Assembly (NCBI GenBank): GCA_947259725.1
Contig: CAMYNM010000003.1
Coordinates: 186,001-250,000, forward strand
Direction: 5' to 3'
Length of the DNA: 64,000 bases
Origin: CALZIK01 sp945787635
Lineage (GTDB): Bacteria; Acidobacteriota; Thermoanaerobaculia; Multivoradales; JAHEKO01
Part shown: positions 59,916 to 64,000 of the stretch, piece by piece
How the letters are laid out: each line of letters opens with the position of its first letter
Numbering within the stretch: position 1 is the stretch's first letter
Notes under the pieces: generated by a model
The model's database searches: none
What the model was told of the DNA's origin: nothing
The model's input: only the letters and a program-made list of their open reading frames with translations
Program-made: the position numbers and the translations under genes

Positions 59916-60212
59916 TCAGCCGACGACGGCGAGGATCTCGTCCTCGCGCAGGATCACGTAGTCTTCGTCGTCGATCTTGATCTCGGAGCCCGAGTACTTG
60001 CCGATCAGGATGCGGTCACCGGCCTTGACGTCCATGGCCTGGCGGTCGCCCGAGTCCTGGAACTTGCCGGGACCCACGGCCACGACCTCGGCCTCCTGGG
60101 GCTTTTCTTTCGCGGTATCGGGGATGATGATGCCGCCGCGCATCTGCTCTTCCTGCGACTCGAGCCGCTTGACCAGAACGCGGTCGTGCAACGGACGGAT
60201 GTTTACTGCCAT
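59916..60212 (-). CDS. groES: co-chaperonin GroES
   Basis: 98 residues. IRPLHDRVLVKRLESQEEQM, the mobile loop GGIIIPDTAKEKPQEAEVVAVG and a C-terminal DDEDYVILREDEILAVV are standard GroES. It caps the GroEL chamber. The ATG has a very strong Shine-Dalgarno, GAGGAGGA, in contrast to the apparently leaderless genes elsewhere in the window. Confidence 0.99.
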   Translation of the reverse strand: MAVNIRPLHDRVLVKRLESQEEQMRGGIIIPDTAKEKPQEAEVVAVGPGKFQDSGDRQAMDVKAGDRILIGKYSGSEIKIDDEDYVILREDEILAVVG

Positions 60213-60234
60213 TGAGAATTCCTCCTCATATTAC

Positions 60235-60250
60235 AGGGCTTTATAGCCCT
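60235..60250 (-). promoter_or_regulatory. small hairpin in groES 5' leader
   Basis: AGGGCTTTATAGCCCT is a 6-bp palindromic stem with a 4-base AT loop, seven to eight bases upstream of the groES Shine-Dalgarno. It could stabilise the leader or modulate initiation; a thermosensor role is only a guess. Confidence 0.4.
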
Positions 60251-60290
60251 TTTGTTTTGAATGGTTTACGTCCTGAGCGCCACGCATTTG

Positions 60291-60317
60291 TTAGCACTCG
60301 TTTCAGGTGAGTGCTGA
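60291..60317. promoter_or_regulatory. CIRCE operator (HrcA site) of groESL
   Basis: TTAGCACTC (60291-60299), nine bases, GAGTGCTGA (60309-60317): 17 of 18 arm positions match the consensus TTAGCACTC-N9-GAGTGCTAA. It overlaps the -10 edge and the predicted transcription start, so bound HrcA would block initiation; heat relieves it. The hrcA gene is not in the window. Confidence 0.95.
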
Positions 60318-60345
60318 TTGTAGGCGAGGCCTCACGGGGTGTCAA
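60317..60345 (-). promoter_or_regulatory. sigma-70-type promoter of groESL
   Basis: On the minus strand TTGACA (60340-60345, perfect), a 17-base spacer, and TACAAT (60317-60322). Predicted start near 60310, inside the CIRCE element. Confidence 0.88.
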
Positions 60346-60368
60346 GAGGCACACTGCCGGCGATGGCG

Positions 60369-62294
60369 TTAGGGCGAGAACCCCGCCGGCAGGCGCTCGA
60401 CACGCACTTCTACCGGCGCGATGTCCGCCGGCCACGGCGACCGGCGAAACGCGAAGAGCGAGAACGACAGAGCCGGCCGGTAGTCCAGGCTCTGCACGAG
60501 CAGTGCGGTCGGCCCTTCGGACCGGGTGCCGACAGGCGGCTGCCCGAGTCTCTCGAGAACGCGGCTGTACAGTGCCGGGTGCCGCTCCCAGAAGACCGCG
60601 GCCCCGAGCCGGGGGTCGCCGGCGACGGCCTCTGCGCCCAACTCGACCGCATCGGGGCGGGTCGGCCGGGCCCGCAGCAGGAAAAAGGCGTTCAAGGGTG
60701 AAAGAGGATCCAGAGTTCGGGCTCGAGTGACGGCGTCTTCCGCCCAGGGTTGGCCAGATTCGAGTCCCAGAGCACCGGCGGCGAGCCAGAGCGCCGCCAC
60801 GTCGCTCGCGGTGACGGCGGCGCGACGCGCCTCCCCAGCAAGGTCGGCTCGCGACCCGGAGAGCTCGGTTTCGAGCCACGCCGCCCGGGCCCGGTAGAGG
60901 GGAAACTCGGGATCGAGCTCGCGAGCCCTCTCGAGATGGTCGAGCGCGACCCGCCCGGTCTCGGCCCCGAGAGCCCGCCGGTAGGCGAGGTGGGCCCGAT
61001 CAAGCGGAAAAAGCACCGCAACCGCCACGACGAGATAGAGCGAGGCGAGCCCGACGCTCGGCCAACCGGCCTTGGGTGGCGGTTGCGAGCCGCACGAGAG
61101 CGCCAATCCGGCGACGACAGCCAGCGCCGCCGGCAAGGCGGCGACGGCGATGGGAGCGTTGCCCAGAAGAAGGATCGCTCCGCCGCAAAGTCCCACCAGG
61201 GCCGCCTCCAAAGGCACAGCGTCGCAACCGGTCGCTAAGTCATCGCGCCGTCTGCGCACGAACAGCCAGCCGAGAGCGACGACGAGAACGACGCCCGCGG
61301 CTCCGGTCTCGTACGCCAGTTGGAGCGGCCAAGAATGCAGATCGCCGACGACCTCGCTCGCCGGGTTCAAGCCCGTCACCGGGCGATGGAACCGCCCGAT
61401 GGTCCAAGGCACCGAGCCCGGACCGTTGCCGAGGACCGGCCGCTGGCTGAAGCCCTTCAGGCCGGCGCGCGCGTATCCGAGGCGAGCGCGCAGCGAGCTG
61501 TCGCTCCCGGAAGCCATGCGTGCGGAGCGCGCGAGGTTGCCGGGAACCCCTCCGGCCGGGGTCGCCAATTCGGGCACGGCCCCTCTTCCCTCCAGCCAGG
61601 CGGTTCCCCAGCGTACCGCCCCCGGGCCCGTCCACACGATGACCAGAGCCACCGCCAACCAGATCCGCGCTCGCCGCCACCAGAACGCGGCGAGAAGCGC
61701 CTGTCCGAAAAGTGCGCACGCTGCGAGAAACGAACCGGTAGCGGCCAACGCCACGACCGCGACGAGCCCAAGCGCCGCCGCCGGCAGCCGCCACGCGCGG
61801 CGCGCGGCGACCGGCGCGAGGGCGAGCGGCCAGAGGATCACCAGCCATGCGCCCAGGAGGTTGTGATGCCCGAGCGGCATGGCGGCTCGCGGCGAGCCCT
61901 GCACCTGCCAGCGAACCAGAGCCCAAACGGCAACCAGGCCGAAGACGATGCCGACCGCCGCCACGCCCAGCCACCGCTCGCGGGGTCGCTTCCAGCAGGC
62001 GGCCACCGCGGCGGGGCTCAGAAGGAATGCCGGCAAGAGGCACAGCCCCACGATGCCGGCCCTCGGCACCGATCCGGTGAGCCAGCTGGCACCGACGACC
62101 ACCAGCAGCGCCGGGACCAGCCATCTCGCGGTGCCACCAAGACCCAGAGGATCCCGCCAGCGCGCCGCTCCCAGAAGAGCGAGTATCAGAAGGCTCGCCT
62201 GCGCCGACACCGCGCCCGAGAACGTGGCGCCACCCGCGAAGGTGCCACCCCAGAAGGTCAGCAGCGCCAGCCAGGCCGCCGGAAGCAGGGCCAT
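60369..62294 (-). CDS. O-antigen ligase-like membrane protein with C-terminal helical domain
   Basis: About 641 residues from the ATG at 62294; a TTG at 62366 would overlap the upstream TPR gene by 32 bases. Ten to twelve membrane helices fill residues 1-420; LGNGPGSVPWTIGRFHRPV and DLHSWPLQLAYETGAAGVVL form the periplasmic Wzy_C loop. Residues about 430-640 are a soluble helical domain resembling TPR repeats (LDHLERARELDPEFPLYRARA). It may be a glycan ligase or a protein-glycosylating ligase. It forms a pair with the TPR gene just upstream. Confidence 0.75.
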   Translation of the reverse strand: MALLPAAWLALLTFWGGTFAGGATFSGAVSAQASLLILALLGAARWRDPLGLGGTARWLVPALLVVVGASWLTGSVPRAGIVGLCLLPAFLLSPAAVAACWKRPRERWLGVAAVGIVFGLVAVWALVRWQVQGSPRAAMPLGHHNLLGAWLVILWPLALAPVAARRAWRLPAAALGLVAVVALAATGSFLAACALFGQALLAAFWWRRARIWLAVALVIVWTGPGAVRWGTAWLEGRGAVPELATPAGGVPGNLARSARMASGSDSSLRARLGYARAGLKGFSQRPVLGNGPGSVPWTIGRFHRPVTGLNPASEVVGDLHSWPLQLAYETGAAGVVLVVALGWLFVRRRRDDLATGCDAVPLEAALVGLCGGAILLLGNAPIAVAALPAALAVVAGLALSCGSQPPPKAGWPSVGLASLYLVVAVAVLFPLDRAHLAYRRALGAETGRVALDHLERARELDPEFPLYRARAAWLETELSGSRADLAGEARRAAVTASDVAALWLAAGALGLESGQPWAEDAVTRARTLDPLSPLNAFFLLRARPTRPDAVELGAEAVAGDPRLGAAVFWERHPALYSRVLERLGQPPVGTRSEGPTALLVQSLDYRPALSFSLFAFRRSPWPADIAPVEVRVERLPAGFSP

Positions 62295-62334
62295 CGCAAC
62301 GGCCAGCGGCCCCGGGCCGGGCAGCGGCCGACGA

Positions 62335-63573
62335 TCAGCGGAGCGCGGCGGGGAGGGCCGCAACAACGTCTGGCGGTTTGAGGATCAGCCGCATGTCGAG
62401 CCGTCCGGTGCTGAACACGTCCGGCTCGAAGTCGTCGGTTTCTGGATCGGGCTGCGGTTCTTCCTCGGGCAACGGCTCGAACGGATCTCCCGGAGCCGGC
62501 TCTTCCTCCCGTCCCTGATCCTGTCCGGGATCCTGTCCGGGATCCTGTTCCTGACCCTGTTCCTGTTCCGGCGCCGGCTCCTGGCCGCCAGGTGGTTGCC
62601 GTGCCGGCACCGAAACCTCGGGTCGAGCCGGCTCTGCTGAGGGCGACTGACCTTCGGTCTGCGCGGGCGCCTGCCCCTGCACTGGTATCGGCGCTCGACC
62701 CGGCACCGGCGCCACGCGACGGTCGGGGGGCTGAGCGCTTCGCCCCGGACCGACGACGCGCGATTGGCCCCGGGGGACAGTACGCGGTGAAGCGGACCCG
62801 GCTGGTTCCGTCCCAGAACCCCTGAGCACCGAAGGCTCGTCCGCTCCGGGCGCTTCCCCGGTGGCCCCTCCACCCCCGCTCCAAGTGCCGCCGCCGCCGC
62901 CGGACGTACCCGCCGTGCTCTCAGTCCCTTCCGTGCTTTCCTCCGTCGGCTCTTCCCAGGCCGGCATCGGTGGAAACAGCAGATCGCGTACTTGACCCGG
63001 ATTCTGATACACCCTCGGAGCCAGGGCCGCGGCCGAACTGTCCGCGTGGGCGCGCAGGAGGGCCGGGATGGCCAGCTCGTTGGCGAGGATGTGGGGGTTG
63101 AACTCAGGCATCGTGAGCCGGTGCTCGAGAGCAAAGGCCCGGAGGTAGTGGTTGATCGCCTTTTCGCGGCGACCATCCTCCGCGGCGAGTCTGCCCAGCT
63201 GGTAGTGGCTCCAGGCGTGGCTCGGGTTGATCTCGAGCACCTTGCGGAACTCCCGTTGGGCCTGCTTCGCACGACCCGACGATTCGTAGAGAAGCGCCAG
63301 GTTGTAGTGGGTCGAGAGCCGTTCCGGATCGACCTCGAGAGCACGACGGTAGAAATCCTCCGCCTGGCCGAAATCGCCCGCCAGGGCCATGAGGTTGGCC
63401 AGATCGTTGAGCAGGGCGACATCTCGAGGCGACGACTCGAGCAGTGCGAGCTGCACGGCAATCGCTTCCGCGAGCCCTGCAGGAGCCGCGGCGACGGGCG
63501 GCACGACCGGTGCCAAAAGCAGAAGCAGCGCCGCGAAAGCCGCGATCCGTGCGTGTCGAAGATACCGATTCAT
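62335..63573 (-). CDS. secreted TPR protein with Pro/Gln/Glu-rich tail
   Basis: 412 residues from the ATG at 63573. A signal peptide (about 8-32) is followed by three or four clear TPR units (for example GQAEDFYRRALEVDPERLSTHYNL and KQAQREFRKVLEINPSHAWSHY, about 70-150), then a low-complexity region of about 170 residues rich in Gly, Pro, Gln, Glu and Ser, with tandem Asp-Pro-Gly-Gln units. The C-terminal 30 residues are more conventional. It is probably an envelope scaffold for the ligase encoded next. Confidence 0.75.
   Translation of the reverse strand: MNRYLRHARIAAFAALLLLLAPVVPPVAAAPAGLAEAIAVQLALLESSPRDVALLNDLANLMALAGDFGQAEDFYRRALEVDPERLSTHYNLALLYESSGRAKQAQREFRKVLEINPSHAWSHYQLGRLAAEDGRREKAINHYLRAFALEHRLTMPEFNPHILANELAIPALLRAHADSSAAALAPRVYQNPGQVRDLLFPPMPAWEEPTEESTEGTESTAGTSGGGGGTWSGGGGATGEAPGADEPSVLRGSGTEPAGSASPRTVPRGQSRVVGPGRSAQPPDRRVAPVPGRAPIPVQGQAPAQTEGQSPSAEPARPEVSVPARQPPGGQEPAPEQEQGQEQDPGQDPGQDQGREEEPAPGDPFEPLPEEEPQPDPETDDFEPDVFSTGRLDMRLILKPPDVVAALPAALR
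62517..62564. repeat. four imperfect 12-bp tandem repeats within the TPR gene
   Basis: GATCCTGTCCGG is repeated exactly at 62517 and 62529, then as GATCCTGTTCCT (62541) and GACCCTGTTCCT (62553). On the minus strand they encode the Gln-Asp-Pro-Gly-type repeats of the low-complexity tail. In-frame length variation by slippage is expected. Confidence 0.85.
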
Positions 63574-63589
63574 GCTCACCAACTTCAAG

Positions 63590-63595
63590 AAAATA
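63590..63595 (-). promoter_or_regulatory. candidate extended -10, TPR-ligase pair
   Basis: The minus strand reads TGTGCTATTTT (TGC plus TATTTT), 16 bases before the ATG at 63573. It is the same 11-mer as at 16530-16540. Confidence 0.4.
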
Positions 63596-63644
63596 GCACA
63601 GACACCTGGCAGGAACGAGATCCCGTGTAGGATGCCTGCGGCTG

Positions 63645-64000
63645 ATGCAACTCGCGAAGCGGATCGAGCTGCTGGTCGGTCCCTACGACCGATACGAACG
63701 GCATCTCGTGGTCGGCCGCCTGCTTCGCCAGGCGCTTCCGGCCGCGCGGGAGGGCCTCCGGATTCTCGACGTCGGAGGGCGCTCGGCGCTGCTGACCCAG
63801 TTCACGCGAGATCGTGTCATCTCGATCAACATGGACGGCACCGGCGACCTGCGAGGCAGCGGGTACGCCTTGCCTTTCAGGGACGGCTCCATGGAGGCGG
63901 CCGTCAGCATGGACACCCTCGAGCACCTTCCCGAGGACACGCGCCTTTCGTTCATTCGTGAGTGTCTGCGGGTCGCGCGGCTCTGCACGATCATCGCCGC
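63645..64000 (+). CDS. class I SAM-dependent methyltransferase (partial, runs off the window)
   Basis: 118 codons to the window edge. LRILDVGGRSALLTQF (motif I), a partly unusual ISINMDGTGDLRGSGYALPF and the segment VSMDTLEHLPEDTR followed by FIRECLRVA are Methyltransf_11 features. The N-terminus (IELLVGPYDRYERHLVVGRL) is typical of the group. The gene is divergent from the TPR gene. The rest lies outside the window. Confidence 0.8.
   Translation, partial: MQLAKRIELLVGPYDRYERHLVVGRLLRQALPAAREGLRILDVGGRSALLTQFTRDRVISINMDGTGDLRGSGYALPFRDGSMEAAVSMDTLEHLPEDTRLSFIRECLRVARLCTIIA

Overview
The window is GC-rich DNA from a Gram-negative (diderm) bacterium. It encodes a Wza-type export protein, outer-membrane beta-barrel candidates, a bifunctional PBP1B-like peptidoglycan synthase and a single groESL operon. 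The style resembles environmental Acidobacteriota (Thermoanaerobaculia-like) or a neighbouring phylum, but this is a low-confidence inference because no rRNA or other phylogenetic marker is present. No tRNA, rRNA, CRISPR array or intact insertion sequence was found.

Layout. 0-16.5 kb is a mixed housekeeping region: an alpha/beta hydrolase; a Cas4-like nuclease fused to an XPD/DinG-type helicase; a 2[4Fe-4S] ferredoxin; a degenerate LuxE-like protein; a VOC protein; a secreted thioredoxin-fold protein; a MauE-type membrane protein coupled to uvrA; a PBP1B-like synthase; an ABC-F ATPase; and small proteins. 16.8-21.5 kb is the methionine branch: metH under its own promoter, a SAM riboswitch and an intrinsic terminator, preceded by metF. 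A long imperfect inverted repeat lies just downstream of metH.

21.5-57.9 kb is one large, almost gap-free exopolysaccharide/O-antigen locus. It starts with envelope machinery: an O-antigen ligase, a beta-barrel protein, Wza, a Wzc-type tyrosine kinase, a CpsB/YwqE-type phosphatase and TPR proteins. Sugar supply and assembly follow. These include a UDP-HexNAc 6-dehydrogenase; a CMP-sugar cassette (hydroxyacid dehydrogenase, epimerase, cytidylyltransferase, HAD phosphatase, methyltransferase) with no visible condensing synthase; a Wzx flippase; several glycosyltransferases, one of them frameshifted; a Wzy polymerase; a complete bacillosamine set (PglC, D, E and F homologues); two UDP-hexose epimerases; and a terminal carbamoyltransferase-SxtJ-DUF5989 trio. 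The likely flow is that PglF/E/D make UDP-diNAc-bacillosamine, PglC loads it on undecaprenyl phosphate, the glycosyltransferases extend it, Wzx flips it, Wzy polymerises it, and Wzc/Wza/CpsB control length and export.

57.9-64 kb holds groESL, with a textbook sigma-70 promoter, CIRCE operator and terminator. A second O-antigen-ligase-like/TPR pair and the start of a methyltransferase running off the window complete it.

Two themes recur. Many genes in runs overlap by 1-4 bases, indicating translational coupling. Several first genes have a -10 hexamer only 6-9 bases before the start codon and no Shine-Dalgarno, which suggests leaderless mRNAs; groES and groEL by contrast have strong Shine-Dalgarno sites.
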